Program-made: the position numbers and the translations under genes
In this document: positions 7,996 through 17,175 of the stretch, in pieces
Layout of the letters: every line of letters starts with the position of its first letter
Position numbering within the stretch: the first letter of the stretch is position 1
Assembly: GCA_903884235.1 (NCBI GenBank)
Contig: CAISEB010000030.1
Span: 62,001-126,000, forward strand
Direction: 5' to 3'
Length of the DNA stretch: 64,000 nucleotides
From: an uncultured Pseudomonadota bacterium
GTDB lineage: Bacteria; Pseudomonadota; Gammaproteobacteria; Steroidobacterales; Steroidobacteraceae
The notes under the pieces: model-generated
What the model was told of the DNA's origin: nothing
The model's input: only the letters and a program-made list of their open reading frames with translations
Database searches by the model: none

Positions 7996-9914
7996 CATGT
8001 GCCTCCTGGCAGCGGGGGGAGCGAAAAGTGGAACGTCGTCCCGCCCCCGGGCGTGGGTCGATGTCCCAGTTTGCCGCGATGCGCGCGAATAATCGAGCGC
8101 GATATGGCAAGACCGAGTCCAGTCCCTGCGTCCTTGGTCGTGTAGAACGGGTTGAACAGGTGCAGCGCGACCTCCGGCGGGATGCCCCCGGCATGGTCGA
8201 TGACCGCGACCTCGACGTCCGGGCCGTCCCAGCCGGTCCTGACGATGATCTCCCGATGCGACCCCTTTTTCTCGAGCAGCGCGTCGATCGCATTGCGGAT
8301 GAGGTTGAGGAGCACCTGCTGGATCTGTACCGGGTCGGCGCCCACCGGCGGCAGCCCGGGCGCGAGTTCGAGGGTCAGGCGGACGTCGCTCGCGCGCGCA
8401 TCCGGTTCGGCGAGGATGCTCAGGTCCTCGATCAGGCGATTGATGTCGAGCGTCTCGGTGCGCGCGGTGCGGTTCTTGACGAAGGCGCGCAGCCGGCGGA
8501 TCACCTCGCCGGCGCGCAGCGCCTGGCTGGTGATCGCGACCAGCGCCTCACGCAGGTCCGCCGGATCCGCGCCTCCCTCCGCGGCCATCAGCCGCGACGC
8601 CGCCTGCGCGTAGGTCGCGATCGCGGTCAGCGGCTGGTTGATCTCGTGGGCGAGGCCGGTGGCCATCTCGCCCATCGTCGACAGCCTTGCGACATGGGTC
8701 AGTCGCTCCTGCCCCTGGCGCGCCTCCTCCTCGGCCTGCTTGCGCTCGGTGATGTCGTGCAGCGTGCCCGACACGACCAGCGAGTGCCCGTCCGCGCTCG
8801 GCAGGACCTGCGCGATCATGTGCACCTCGCGGGGCGTCCCGTCGGGTTGCACGATGCGGTACTCGATGTCGACCTTGCCGGTCTCCGCGAGTCCGCGTCG
8901 CCATTCGCGCTTGAAGCGCTCGCGATGGTCCGGGTGCACGTAGCGCTCGGCGAACGCGAGCGGCTCGATCGGCGCGATGGCGGGGTCGAGGCCCGTGATC
9001 TCGTAGACCTGCTGCGACCAGAACGCGCTGCCGGCGGGGATGGTGAGCTCGAAGTTGCCGAGGCGCGCGATCGCCTGCGCCGCGCGCAGCAGCTGCTCGC
9101 TGTGCTTCAGCGCCTGTTCGGCGCGGCGCCGGTCGGTGACGTCCTCGCCGGAGCTGAGCAGTCCCACCGGGCGGCCTTGCTCGTCGTGCACGCGGGTCGT
9201 GCGCCAGGCGATGAGCTTGGCGCTGCCATCGCGCGTGACGACCTCGTCCTCGGTATAGTCGATGTCGCCGCGCGAGCCGAGCGCGGCGCGGTGTGCGGCG
9301 CGCGCGGCATCGCGATGCGCCTCGGCCATGCAGTGCTCGTACCAGTCGCGACCCACGAGCTCGGACTCGGTGTAGCCGAGGATCTTGCAGCCCTTGCGGT
9401 TGATCAGCGTGATGCTGCCGGTCGCGTCCAGCGCGACCAGCATGACCTGTGCGAGGTCGAGGTAGCTCTGGGCGCGGTCGCGCTCGCGGCGTAGCGCGTC
9501 GGTCGCCGCCTTGCGGGCCGTGACGTCGTGGATGAAGCCGACGTAGCGTTTCGGGCTGGAGCCGGGGACCTCGCCGACGGCGAGCGAGGCGGGGAACACC
9601 GTGCCGTCACGGCGCTGCGCGGCGACTTCGCGGCCGATGCCGATGATGCGCGCCTTGCCGGTGCGTTCGTAGTTGTGCATGTAGGCGTCGTGCCCGGAGC
9701 GGTACGGCTCCGGCATCAGCACTTCGATGCGCTGGCCATACACCTCGGCCGACGTATAGCCGAACAACCGTTCCGCCGCGGCGTTGAACGTCGTGATGCG
9801 TCCGTCGTGGTCGATGACGATGACGCCATCGACGGCGGCGTCGAGCAGCGCCTTGAGTTCGCCGGCGACTTCCTTGGAGTGGGTCGCCGCGCGGGAGTCA
9901 GCGGGGGTGTCCAC
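7995..9914 (-). CDS. fixL: Oxygen-sensing histidine kinase FixL-like, with heme PAS domain
   Basis: A 639-residue soluble kinase with no membrane segments. The first PAS (about 20-135) is very similar to the FixL heme PAS. It has EVLMPEPYRSGHDAYM with the proximal heme ligand equivalent at His75, and IIGIGREV with Arg95, matching BjFixL His200 and Arg220 in both context and spacing. A second PAS (about 145-262) and third PAS/PAC (about 275-395) follow. The HisKA box is TMGEMATGLAHEINQPL with His423, then HATPase_c with LLNLIRNAIDAL and TGLGLAISRSI. Oxygen binding should switch the kinase off; it partners FixJ. The start is a GTG with weak ribosome binding signals, so the exact N-terminus is uncertain. 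Confidence 0.92.
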
Positions 9915-9985
9915 TGCGCGGGGTACTTCCGTTGTGCGGATCGCGCGGAGTGGCCTGAGGCGACGCGCCGGCGCGCGCCCCTGGG

Positions 9986-10315
9986 TCAGTAATCGTCGCG
10001 ATCGCGTGAATCCTCGTCCTCGTCGTCGTCTTCTTCGTCGTCATCGTCATCCCAGTCGTCGTCGTCCTCGTCCTCGTCGTCTTCCCAGTCGTCGTCGTCG
10101 TCGTCGTCCACCGACCCAGTCCAGCCTTCGGGCTGTTCGGTGGGCTCGAGGTCGAGTTCGTTCCAGGTGTCGAGTTCAATTTCCTCGACCTCGCCATCGA
10201 CGTGCTGGATTTCGACCATTTCGTCGTCTTCGTCCACGGACAGCACGAGGAACGACTCGTCCTCGTCCAGGTCGCGGAACCACTTGCCAACGGCCGGCTC
10301 GTACTCTCTGCCCAC
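9986..10315 (-). CDS. DUF6763-like small protein with an extreme Asp/Glu-rich tail
   Basis: A protein of about 109 residues. The first 65 residues (YEPAVGKWFRDLDEDESF, then EIELDTWNELDLEPTEQPE) look like the short gammaproteobacterial DUF6763 family, whose function is unknown. From about residue 73 onward nearly every residue is Asp or Glu, broken by Trp and Ser, ending in RDRDDY. I prefer the GTG at 10315, which has GAGG nine bases upstream and matches the family start; a TTG at 10330 is also in frame. It sits between fixL and the cco assembly genes on the same strand, without obvious functional connection. Confidence 0.7.
   Translation of the reverse strand: MGREYEPAVGKWFRDLDEDESFLVLSVDEDDEMVEIQHVDGEVEEIELDTWNELDLEPTEQPEGWTGSVDDDDDDDWEDDEDEDDDDWDDDDDEEDDDEDEDSRDRDDY
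10012..10109. repeat. Trinucleotide-rich low-complexity tract (GAC/GAG codons on minus strand)
   Basis: On the plus strand this is an almost continuous run of cgt, cct and ctt triplets, which encodes the acidic tail of the DUF6763-like protein on the minus strand. Such tracts can slip during replication, so tail length may vary between strains. Confidence 0.8.
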
Positions 10316-10419
10316 AGCGATGATCCTCAAGCGAAATCTGCCGAAAAACCCGTCCCGGCAACGTGCTGCCGGGCATCCCGAGCGATCAGGAGTGTAGGGG
10401 TTCGGAACAGCCTAGGCAA

Positions 10420-11139
10420 TCAGCCGGCGCCGATGCCGTGGTGCATGTGGGCGTGGTCGTGGGCCGCTCCGGGCCGGTGCAGGATGGCGCCGGTGGCCGT
10501 CCAGATTGCCGTCGCGAGCACCGCGATGCCGGCGATGCGCCGCAACCGGGGCGCTGCCAGCCGGCGGCCGAGCGCGCTGCCGCCGACCGTCAGGGCGAGG
10601 AGCGCGGGGAGCGTGCCGAGACCGAACGACAACATGGTCGCCGCGCCGGCGAGCGCGTCACCGCCCGTCGCCGCGAGCAGCAGCACCGAATAGACGAGCC
10701 CGCAGGGCATGAATCCCCACAGGAGGCCAAGGCCGGCCGGCCGCCAGCTGGGCGGCAGGCGGCCGAGCCGCGCGCACAGTGGCCGCAGCGCACGCCAGAA
10801 CCACGCGCCGATCCGCTCGATCCCGATCACGTCGCGCCCGGTCAGCAGCCTCACCCCGAGCGCCGCGAGCACGACGGCGGCCAGGAGCCGGCCGAGCGTC
10901 GCCGCCAGCGGGATCGCCGGCGCCGCGGATCCGGCGACGGCGGCGAGCAGCGCACCGACGAGCGCGTAGCCGGCGAGGCGGCCGCCGTTGAACGCGAGCG
11001 CGGGGCCGATCGGCAACCGACCGCCCTGCTGGAACGAGGCGCCGGCGGCGGTGGCGATGCCGCCGCACATCGCCGCGCAGTGCGCCGCGCCGGCGAGCCC
11101 ACCGAGGAACGCCGCGCCGAGTGCGAGCGGATCGCTCAC
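10420..11139 (-). CDS. TauE/SafE-like membrane protein of the cbb3 assembly cluster
   Basis: A 239-residue protein with about six hydrophobic segments. It belongs to the family usually labelled sulfite exporter TauE/SafE, of the DsbD-like type found beside ccoS. Cysteine motifs in the membrane part are AAHCAAMCGG near the N-terminus and FMPCGLVYS in the middle. The C-terminus HDHAHMHHG is histidine-rich and could bind copper. The GTG start overlaps the ccoS stop by four bases (GTGA), placing it at the end of the ccoGHIS operon. By context it probably helps deliver copper or heme to cbb3 oxidase; this has not been shown from sequence alone. Confidence 0.82.
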   Translation of the reverse strand: MSDPLALGAAFLGGLAGAAHCAAMCGGIATAAGASFQQGGRLPIGPALAFNGGRLAGYALVGALLAAVAGSAAPAIPLAATLGRLLAAVVLAALGVRLLTGRDVIGIERIGAWFWRALRPLCARLGRLPPSWRPAGLGLLWGFMPCGLVYSVLLLAATGGDALAGAATMLSFGLGTLPALLALTVGGSALGRRLAAPRLRRIAGIAVLATAIWTATGAILHRPGAAHDHAHMHHGIGAG

Positions 11140-11303
11140 GGCCGCGCGTCGTCGCGTGCCTCGGGGCGATCCTCCGCCACCACCGACCAGCCCGGCGACT
11201 CGAGGTCGTCGAACTGCCCGTCACCCACCGCCCAGAAGAAGGCCCACAGCGCGAACGCGACCAGCACGAGGCCGAGCGGGATCATCACGAACAGGATGCT
11301 CAT
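11136..11303 (-). CDS. ccoS: Cytochrome cbb3 oxidase assembly protein CcoS
   Basis: A 55-residue single-pass membrane protein starting MSILFVMIPLGLVLVAFALW, with the typical WAVGDGQFDDLESPG motif right after the helix. CcoS is needed for cofactor insertion into cbb3 oxidase. Its ATG overlaps the ccoI stop (ATGA), and its stop overlaps the next start, so it is translationally coupled on both sides. Length and position are standard for the family. Confidence 0.93.
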   Translation of the reverse strand: MSILFVMIPLGLVLVAFALWAFFWAVGDGQFDDLESPGWSVVAEDRPEARDDARP

Positions 11304-13741
11304 GCGGCCACCGCCGAGCGCCCGAGCGCGGACGACGCCGGCGGCGCGGTCGTGGTGTGCGGCGCGTGCCGCGCCAGGCGCAGCGCGTTCAGGACCACGA
11401 GCAGGGAGCTCGCCGACATGCCGACCGCGGCGAGCCACGGCGGCACGAGGCCGAATGCGGCGACCGGCAGCGCGACGAGGTTGTAGGCGGCGGACCAGGC
11501 GAGGTTCTGGCGGATGACCCGCGTCGTGCGCCGGGCGAGGCGCACGGCGTCCGGCAGCGCCGTCAGGTCACCGCGCAGTGCGACGAGGTCGGCGCTCGCC
11601 TGGGCGAGCGCCGAGCCGCTGCCGAGCGCGAGCGACACGGACGCGGCGCGCAGCGCCGGCGCATCGTTGATGCCATCCCCCACGGCCAGCACCCGGGCGC
11701 CGCCGGCGCCGAGGCGCTCGATCAGCGCGAGCTTGTCCGCGGGCAGCAGCCGGGCGTGCCAGTGTTCGATACCGACTTCCGCGGCCGTCGCGGCGACGGC
11801 GCTCGCGTGGTCGCCGCTGGCGATGCTGGCCGCGAGCCCGAGCGCCTCGAGCTCGCGGACGATGCGCGCGGCCTGCGGGCGCAGGGTGTCCGCGAGCGCG
11901 AACGACGCGAGCCAGCGGCCTGCGCCGCTGAGATGGATGCCGGCCATCGACAGGCCGGCCGGCGCCGGCCCCGCGAGGCCGGCGACGTATTCGGCAGTAC
12001 CAATGCGGTAGCGCGTGCCGTGCACGCATCCCTCGACGCCTTCGCCCGGCCGGATGAGCGGTTCCCTCGCGGGTTCCGCGACGACGTCGTCGAAGGCCTG
12101 GGCGAGCGGATGCGCGGAGGCACGCTCGAGCGCCGCGGCGATCGCGAGCGCGCTCGAGCGGTCGATGCCGTGCGTCGTGATGTGCTCGATTCGCGGCCTG
12201 CCGAGCGTCAACGTGCCGGTCTTGTCGAACAGCACCGTGTCGGCCTGCGCCAGCGCCTCGAGGGCGTCCGCGCGCGTGACCAGCATGCCCATCCGTGCGA
12301 GCGACGCCGTCGCCGCGGTGATCGCGGTCGGCGTCGCGAGCGACAGTGCGCAGGGGCAGGTGACGACGAGCACCGCGAGCGTGGCCTCGAATGCGCGCGA
12401 CGGATCGACGATGAGCCACACGCCGGCGACGACCGCGGCACCCAGCAGCACCCGGGTCACGAACCAGGACGCGGCGCGGTCGGCCATGCGGGCGATGCGC
12501 GGCCGCTCGGTCTGGGCGCGCTCCAGCAGCCGAACGATCCCGGCGAGCACGGTGGACTGGCCGACCGCGGTGAGCTCGACCTCGACCGGGGCGCCGGAGT
12601 TGAGGGCGCCGGCGATGACGCGTGCGCCCGCGGGCTTCGCCACCGGCAGGGACTCGCCGGTCAGCAGCGCCTCGTCCGATTCGGTGGCGCCGTGGACGAC
12701 GCCATCCGCCGGGAAGCACTCGCCCACGGATACGTACACGCGATCGCCGGCCGCCAGCTGCGCCACCGGCACCCGCTCGCGACGGCCCTCGAGGATGCGC
12801 TGCGCGGTCGACGGGACCAGTCGCATCAGCGCCTCGGCCGTGGATCCGGCGCGGTGCCGCGCCAGCATCTCGACGTAGCGCCCGGTGAGCAGCAGGAACA
12901 CGAACATCGTCACCGAATCGAAGTACACGTCGCCGCGGTGGAAGAACGTGTTCCAGCTGCTGGCGACGAAGGCGAGCCCGATGCCGATCGTGACTGGCAC
13001 GTCCATGCCGATGTGGCGCGCGCGCAGCGAGGCGATCGCGCCCGCGAAGAACGGCTGGCCGGCGTAGAACAACACCGGCGTGGTCATCACGAGGCAGGTG
13101 ATGCGCAGGTATTCGCGCATCATCGGGTCCATGCCGTCGATCGCGCCGACGTAGAGCGCCGTCGCGATCATCATGACCTGCATCATCCCGAAGCCGGCGA
13201 CGGCCAGGCGCTTGAGCGCGACCCGTCGCTCGCGGGTCGCCACCTCGAGCGTGTCGGCGGCGCCGAGCACGTGCGGCCGGTAGCCGAGCTCCGCGATGGA
13301 GCGCAGCACGGCGGCAAGGCCGGCGCGGTCCGGATCGAACGCGATGCGTGCCCGGGCGGTGGCGGGGTTGACGTTGGCCGAGCCGATGCCGGGCAGGCGC
13401 TGCAGGCGCTCGCCGATCAGCCAGCTGCAGGCCGAGCAGCGCAGCCCCTCGACCAGCAGGTTCACGACGAGCGCGTCGCCTTCCCGCGCCACGAGCGGAT
13501 CGCGCACCTCGGGTCGGTCGTAGGTGCTCCAGACGTCGTCCGTGTCGATCGCCGGGCGCGGGCCCGCGGCGGTGCGGAAGCGATAGTAGTCGCCAAGGCC
13601 GGCGTCGCGGATCAGCTCCGCGGCAGAACGGCAGCCGATGCAGCAGACGCCGCGCGATTCGCCATCGAGCGTGACCGCGTAGCGGACGCCGGCGGGGATG
13701 GGCTCGCCGCAGTGGAAGCAGCCGGGCCCGGTTGCGGTCAC
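11300..13741 (-). CDS. ccoI: Copper-translocating P-type ATPase CcoI/FixI
   Basis: An 813-residue P1B ATPase. The N-terminus has a CxxC finger (GCFHCGEPIP, CCIGC) and a heavy-metal-associated domain (GLRCSACSWLI). Eight hydrophobic segments are expected, with the CPC metal motif in TCPCALSLATP. The soluble part carries TGES, DKTGTLT (phosphorylated Asp) and GDGINDAP. CcoI moves copper to the periplasm for the CuB centre of cbb3 oxidase. The GTG start at 13741 overlaps the ccoH stop by four bases; the family N-terminus fits this start. Its 3' end overlaps ccoS. Confidence 0.94.
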   Translation of the reverse strand: MTATGPGCFHCGEPIPAGVRYAVTLDGESRGVCCIGCRSAAELIRDAGLGDYYRFRTAAGPRPAIDTDDVWSTYDRPEVRDPLVAREGDALVVNLLVEGLRCSACSWLIGERLQRLPGIGSANVNPATARARIAFDPDRAGLAAVLRSIAELGYRPHVLGAADTLEVATRERRVALKRLAVAGFGMMQVMMIATALYVGAIDGMDPMMREYLRITCLVMTTPVLFYAGQPFFAGAIASLRARHIGMDVPVTIGIGLAFVASSWNTFFHRGDVYFDSVTMFVFLLLTGRYVEMLARHRAGSTAEALMRLVPSTAQRILEGRRERVPVAQLAAGDRVYVSVGECFPADGVVHGATESDEALLTGESLPVAKPAGARVIAGALNSGAPVEVELTAVGQSTVLAGIVRLLERAQTERPRIARMADRAASWFVTRVLLGAAVVAGVWLIVDPSRAFEATLAVLVVTCPCALSLATPTAITAATASLARMGMLVTRADALEALAQADTVLFDKTGTLTLGRPRIEHITTHGIDRSSALAIAAALERASAHPLAQAFDDVVAEPAREPLIRPGEGVEGCVHGTRYRIGTAEYVAGLAGPAPAGLSMAGIHLSGAGRWLASFALADTLRPQAARIVRELEALGLAASIASGDHASAVAATAAEVGIEHWHARLLPADKLALIERLGAGGARVLAVGDGINDAPALRAASVSLALGSGSALAQASADLVALRGDLTALPDAVRLARRTTRVIRQNLAWSAAYNLVALPVAAFGLVPPWLAAVGMSASSLLVVLNALRLARHAPHTTTAPPASSALGRSAVAA

Positions 13742-14280
13742 AATTTCGGTTCCGCGCGCCCGGCCGGTGCCTCGGGCGTGAGCGCGAGCTCCGCAGTGCC
13801 GCCCGTGAACTCGCCGGTCAGCCGCCACGACCGGTCGGTCGGCGTGACCTCGATGTACCAGTGGCCGGCGCGCAGCGTCGGCAGCATCGTATCGAAGCTG
13901 CCGTCCGCGGCCGCCGTGAGCGGCACCAGCTGGTCGTACTCGGCGCGGGTGGCGTGCGACAGCACCACCAGCAGCGTCGAGGGCGACGGCGCCCGGCCGG
14001 GCGCGAGCTCGACGTGCAGGTGGCCGCCGGCGAGGGTGAACTTCGCCGTCACGCCGAGTGCGCTCGCCGCATTGTCGCGCGTCGGATCCTGGTGGATCGC
14101 GAGGCCTTCGCGACGCACGTCGTCCGACACCTCCACGTCCGCCTTGCGAAACGCGGTGAAGACGGTCGTCAGTCCGGCGACCACGGTCAGTGCGGGAATC
14201 GCGATCACGAGCCAGACGAGCGGCTCGCGATGCCACGGTCGGCGGATGCCGCCGTCGGCGGCCTGGATCTTGTCGCTCAT
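13738..14280 (-). CDS. ccoH: Cytochrome cbb3 oxidase accessory protein CcoH/FixH
   Basis: A 180-residue protein with a short cytoplasmic N-terminus, one membrane helix (about 21-43, LVWLVIAIPALTVVAGL) and a periplasmic domain. It has the FixH-like pattern VSDDVRREGLAIHQD and a C-terminal GHWYIEVTPTDRSWRLTGEF. CcoH interacts with the oxidase during assembly. It lies 16 bases after ccoG and overlaps ccoI by four bases, as expected for the ccoGHIS operon. Confidence 0.9.
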   Translation of the reverse strand: MSDKIQAADGGIRRPWHREPLVWLVIAIPALTVVAGLTTVFTAFRKADVEVSDDVRREGLAIHQDPTRDNAASALGVTAKFTLAGGHLHVELAPGRAPSPSTLLVVLSHATRAEYDQLVPLTAAADGSFDTMLPTLRAGHWYIEVTPTDRSWRLTGEFTGGTAELALTPEAPAGRAEPKL

Positions 14281-14296
14281 GTCGCGTCCTTCGCCG

Positions 14297-15697
14297 TCAG
14301 GGCGGGGCGATGAATCGGGCTTTTTCCTTCACGGCGCGACCGGGCTGGTCGACGTCGGTCAGGATGAAACGGATGTCGTGGCCGCCGTGCAGGTGGCGCG
14401 GCACCTCGACACGGACCGCGACCGAGTACACCTCGCCGCCATCGACGTGCCATGCGGGCGGCTCCCCGTCGAGGTGGATGCCGTCGAGGCCCTCGACCGC
14501 GAGGCGGTAGGTGTGGGGCTGCTGGTCCTTGTTGAGGATGCGCAGGAAGTAGACGTTCTCGGTCTCGTCGTGGCTGGTCTCGCGATACAGGGCACCGCGG
14601 TCGCGGATCACGTCGAGCGCGATCGTCTTGCGCGTCAGGAGTCCCGTCAGTCCGACCCCGAAGATGATCGTCAGCAGCGTCGCGTAGACGATCGTGCGCG
14701 GGCGCACCACGTGCTTGGCGCGGCCATCGAGCGTGTTCTGGGTCGTGTAGCGGATCAGGCCGCGGGGATAGCCGACCCGGTCCATCACCGAGTCGCAGGC
14801 GTCGATGCAGGCGGCGCAGGCGATGCATTCGTACTGCAGCCCCTTGCGGATGTCGATGCCGGTCGGGCACACCTGCACGCACACCGTGCAGTCGACGCAG
14901 TCGCCGAGGCCGCGCGCCCGCGGATCGACGGTGCGGGCGCGCGCGCCGCGCGGTTCGCCGCGCTTCTCGTCGTAGGTGATGATCAGCGTGTCGCGGTCGA
15001 ACATCGCGCTCTGGAAGCGCGCATACGGGCACATGTACAGGCAGACCTGCTCGCGCATGAAGCCGGCGTTGGCGTAGGTCGCCGCGCCATAGAACAGCGT
15101 CCAGAAGAGCGCCCAGCCGCCGAGCTCCATCGCCAGGAGCGTGTGGGTCAGCTGCCCGATCGGCGCGAAGAAGCCGACGAAGGAGAGGCCCGTCCAGAGC
15201 GAGAACAGGATCCACACGACCTGCTTGAGCGACTTGCGCCAGAGCTTGCCGGCCGTCCACGGCGCCTTGTCGAGCTTCATGCGCTTCGCGCGATCGCCCT
15301 CGATCGCGGCCTCGATCCACACGAACACCTCGGTCCACACGGTCTGCGGGCAGGCGTAGCCGCACCACAGTCGGCCGGCGAGCGCCGTGAAGAAGAACAG
15401 CGACAGGCCCAGCACGATCAGCAGCCAGGTCAGGTAGATGAAGTCCTGCGGCCAGAGCACGAGGCCGAAGATCCAGAACTTGCGCGCCGGCAGGTCGAAC
15501 AGCACGGCCTGGCGGCCGTCCCACCTGAACCACGGCACGAGGTAGAACAGGCCGAGCAGCACGAACACCGCCGTGCGGCGTAGGCGGTCGAAGCGCCCGT
15601 CCACCTCGCGCGGGTACACCTTGACGTGTTTGGCGTAGAAAGACTGGCCGTCATCCGGCTCCGGCAAGCCGGGGCGACCGTCGGGGAAGGCGTTCAA
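14297..15697 (-). CDS. ccoG: Cytochrome c oxidase accessory protein CcoG/FixG (polyferredoxin-like)
   Basis: A 466-residue membrane iron-sulfur protein with about five hydrophobic segments. It carries two ferredoxin-type clusters in CVDCTVCVQVCPTG and CIACAACIDACD, plus the membrane motif GRLWCGYACPQTVWTEVF. CcoG is described as a copper-reducing assembly factor for cbb3 oxidase. The only plausible start is TTG at 15697, overlapping the stop of the preceding small gene (TTGA). The frame upstream of it runs inside that gene and makes no family sense. A coupled, rare start codon may keep synthesis low. Confidence 0.92.
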   Translation of the reverse strand: MNAFPDGRPGLPEPDDGQSFYAKHVKVYPREVDGRFDRLRRTAVFVLLGLFYLVPWFRWDGRQAVLFDLPARKFWIFGLVLWPQDFIYLTWLLIVLGLSLFFFTALAGRLWCGYACPQTVWTEVFVWIEAAIEGDRAKRMKLDKAPWTAGKLWRKSLKQVVWILFSLWTGLSFVGFFAPIGQLTHTLLAMELGGWALFWTLFYGAATYANAGFMREQVCLYMCPYARFQSAMFDRDTLIITYDEKRGEPRGARARTVDPRARGLGDCVDCTVCVQVCPTGIDIRKGLQYECIACAACIDACDSVMDRVGYPRGLIRYTTQNTLDGRAKHVVRPRTIVYATLLTIIFGVGLTGLLTRKTIALDVIRDRGALYRETSHDETENVYFLRILNKDQQPHTYRLAVEGLDGIHLDGEPPAWHVDGGEVYSVAVRVEVPRHLHGGHDIRFILTDVDQPGRAVKEKARFIAPP

Positions 15698-16047
15698 GGG
15701 ACGGGGCTCTCGGGACGGCGGATGGCCTGCGCCGTGATCGGGCAGGCCGTGATCGTTTCGGTGCGGGCAAGGTACAGGGCGAGCGCGCCGGACAGCGTCG
15801 TGAACGCCCAGAAGAAGAAGAACCCGAGCGCATAACCGGCGTTGTGGTTGGCGACCAGGTCGGCGAGGGCGGTGCCCTCGCCCAGATCCACCGGGTCGAA
15901 GACCGCGAAGAAGAACATCGTTTCCGCGGCGGCCGCGAGGAACGATGGCCACAGGACGATCGCGACGTCCCGCCAGACACGGGTCCAGCGCGAGGGTCCG
16001 GCCGAAGACGCTGCTCTGACGTTCATGCGGGGTGCGTCTCCGGCCAT
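15694..16047 (-). CDS. Small membrane protein between ccoP and ccoG
   Basis: A 117-residue protein I do not recognise. It has two hydrophobic segments: VAIVLWPSFLAAAAETMFFF around 28-48, and ALGFFFFWAFTTLSGALALYL further on. A short C-terminal tail contains two Cys-poor stretches ending RRPESPVP. The start at 16047 has GAGG six bases upstream; ATG 16026 is a shorter alternative. It lies nine bases after ccoP and overlaps ccoG, so it is embedded in the oxidase operon and probably has an oxidase-related job, perhaps as a small subunit or assembly factor. No homologous function is claimed. Confidence 0.8.
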   Translation of the reverse strand: MAGDAPRMNVRAASSAGPSRWTRVWRDVAIVLWPSFLAAAAETMFFFAVFDPVDLGEGTALADLVANHNAGYALGFFFFWAFTTLSGALALYLARTETITACPITAQAIRRPESPVP

Positions 16048-16055
16048 GGTGGGCC

Positions 16056-17003
16056 TCAGGTTCCGGGCGGCGTCGGCTCGGCAGCGGCCGGCGCAGGCGC
16101 CTCGGCAGGCGGGGGTGCGAGGCTGTAGACGTACGCCGCCAGCAGCTTGACCTTCTGCTCGCCGAGAGTGTCGAGCCACGCCGGCATGCGGTTGGTCCGA
16201 CCGTTGGTGACCGTCTCCTTGATCGTATCCAGCGAGCTGCCGTAGATCCAGTATTCGTCCGTCAGGTTCGGCGCGCCGAGGGCCTTGTTGCCCTTGCCGT
16301 CCGGTCCATGACACGCGGAGCAGATCGTCGCGAACTTCTCCTTGCCGGCCGCCGCCGCGGCGGCGTCGGGCGCCGCGCGCCCCGACAGGCTGTAGACGTA
16401 GTTGGCGACCTGCACCACGCCCTGCTCGCCGAGCACCGCCTGCCACGAGGGCATCGCGCCCATGCGGCCGTTGCTGATCGTCGCGACGATGTCATCGGCC
16501 GTGCGGCCCCAGGTCAGGTTCGGCGAGGTCAGGTTCGGGTAGCCCTTGCCGCCGTGTGCGTCCGAGCCGTGGCACATCGCGCAGTTGGCGGCGAACAGGT
16601 TCTTCGCGACCTTGATCGCGGCCGGGTCGGTGGACAGCTCCGCGACGCTCTTGCCTTCGAAGCGCTTGAACTCACGCGTCACGATCGCGTCGGCGTCGGC
16701 CTTCTGCGCGGACCACTGGCCGACCTGCGACCAGCCGGCGGTGCCGGCGAAGCTGCCGAAGCCCGGGTAGATCACGAGGTAGATGATCGCGAACGCGATC
16801 GACCCGTAGAAGATCCCCAGCCACCAGCGCGGCAGCGGGTTGTTGTATTCCTTCAGGTCGCCGTCCCACGTGTGGCCGGTCGTCTCGGGGCCGGCGTCCT
16901 GGTCGGACTTCTTCTTGTTCGCGGTCACGAACAGCAGCCATACGAGGAAGGCGATGTTCAGCGTGACCAGGCCCGCGATCCACAAATTCCAAAAGCCACT
17001 CAT
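16056..17003 (-). CDS. ccoP: Cytochrome c oxidase cbb3-type subunit III (CcoP, diheme)
   Basis: A 315-residue membrane-anchored diheme cytochrome c. An N-terminal helix (LWIAGLVTLNIAFLVWLLFV), the conserved EYNNPLPRWWLGIFY and a second helix come first. Two c-type heme sites follow, CAMCHGSDAHG and CSACHGPDGKG, each with a downstream Met ligand region. It passes electrons to the CcoO/CcoN subunits. The C-terminus is Ala/Pro-rich (APAPAAAEPTPPGT). Its ATG overlaps the ccoQ stop. Confidence 0.95.
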   Translation of the reverse strand: MSGFWNLWIAGLVTLNIAFLVWLLFVTANKKKSDQDAGPETTGHTWDGDLKEYNNPLPRWWLGIFYGSIAFAIIYLVIYPGFGSFAGTAGWSQVGQWSAQKADADAIVTREFKRFEGKSVAELSTDPAAIKVAKNLFAANCAMCHGSDAHGGKGYPNLTSPNLTWGRTADDIVATISNGRMGAMPSWQAVLGEQGVVQVANYVYSLSGRAAPDAAAAAAGKEKFATICSACHGPDGKGNKALGAPNLTDEYWIYGSSLDTIKETVTNGRTNRMPAWLDTLGEQKVKLLAAYVYSLAPPPAEAPAPAAAEPTPPGT

Positions 17004-17173
17004 GACTGTGCTCCCGGCGTCTGGCTTGCATCCTCTTCGAGCGGCATCCGCGCCATCGCGTCGAACGAATCGCGACGGCGGCGGCTGTAGCTCCAGGCCA
17101 CGACGCCGAGGAAGGCGATCATGGAGATGAGGGTCGTGATTCCGGCGACCCAGCCGTAGATGTACTGGCTCAT
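17000..17173 (-). CDS. ccoQ: Cytochrome cbb3 oxidase subunit CcoQ
   Basis: A 57-residue single-pass membrane protein: MSQYIYGWVAGITTLISMIA, then a basic stop-transfer YSRRRRDSFD. CcoQ stabilises the complex. The ATG at 17173 has GGAAGA upstream, overlapping the end of ccoO. It sits in the invariant ccoNOQP position and is of standard length. Confidence 0.92.
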   Translation of the reverse strand: MSQYIYGWVAGITTLISMIAFLGVVAWSYSRRRRDSFDAMARMPLEEDASQTPGAQS

Positions 17174-17175
17174 CT

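Noticed and set aside
10012-10109. A possible CRISPR or tandem repeat array
   Set aside because: The tract is an irregular trinucleotide run coding for Asp/Glu, with no spacers or fixed repeat unit.
10988-15583. A very long open frame on the plus strand opposite ccoS-ccoI-ccoH-ccoG
   Set aside because: Its translation is Arg/Ala/Asp-rich without any family pattern, and the opposite strand carries well-recognised cco genes. Long antisense frames are common in GC-rich DNA.
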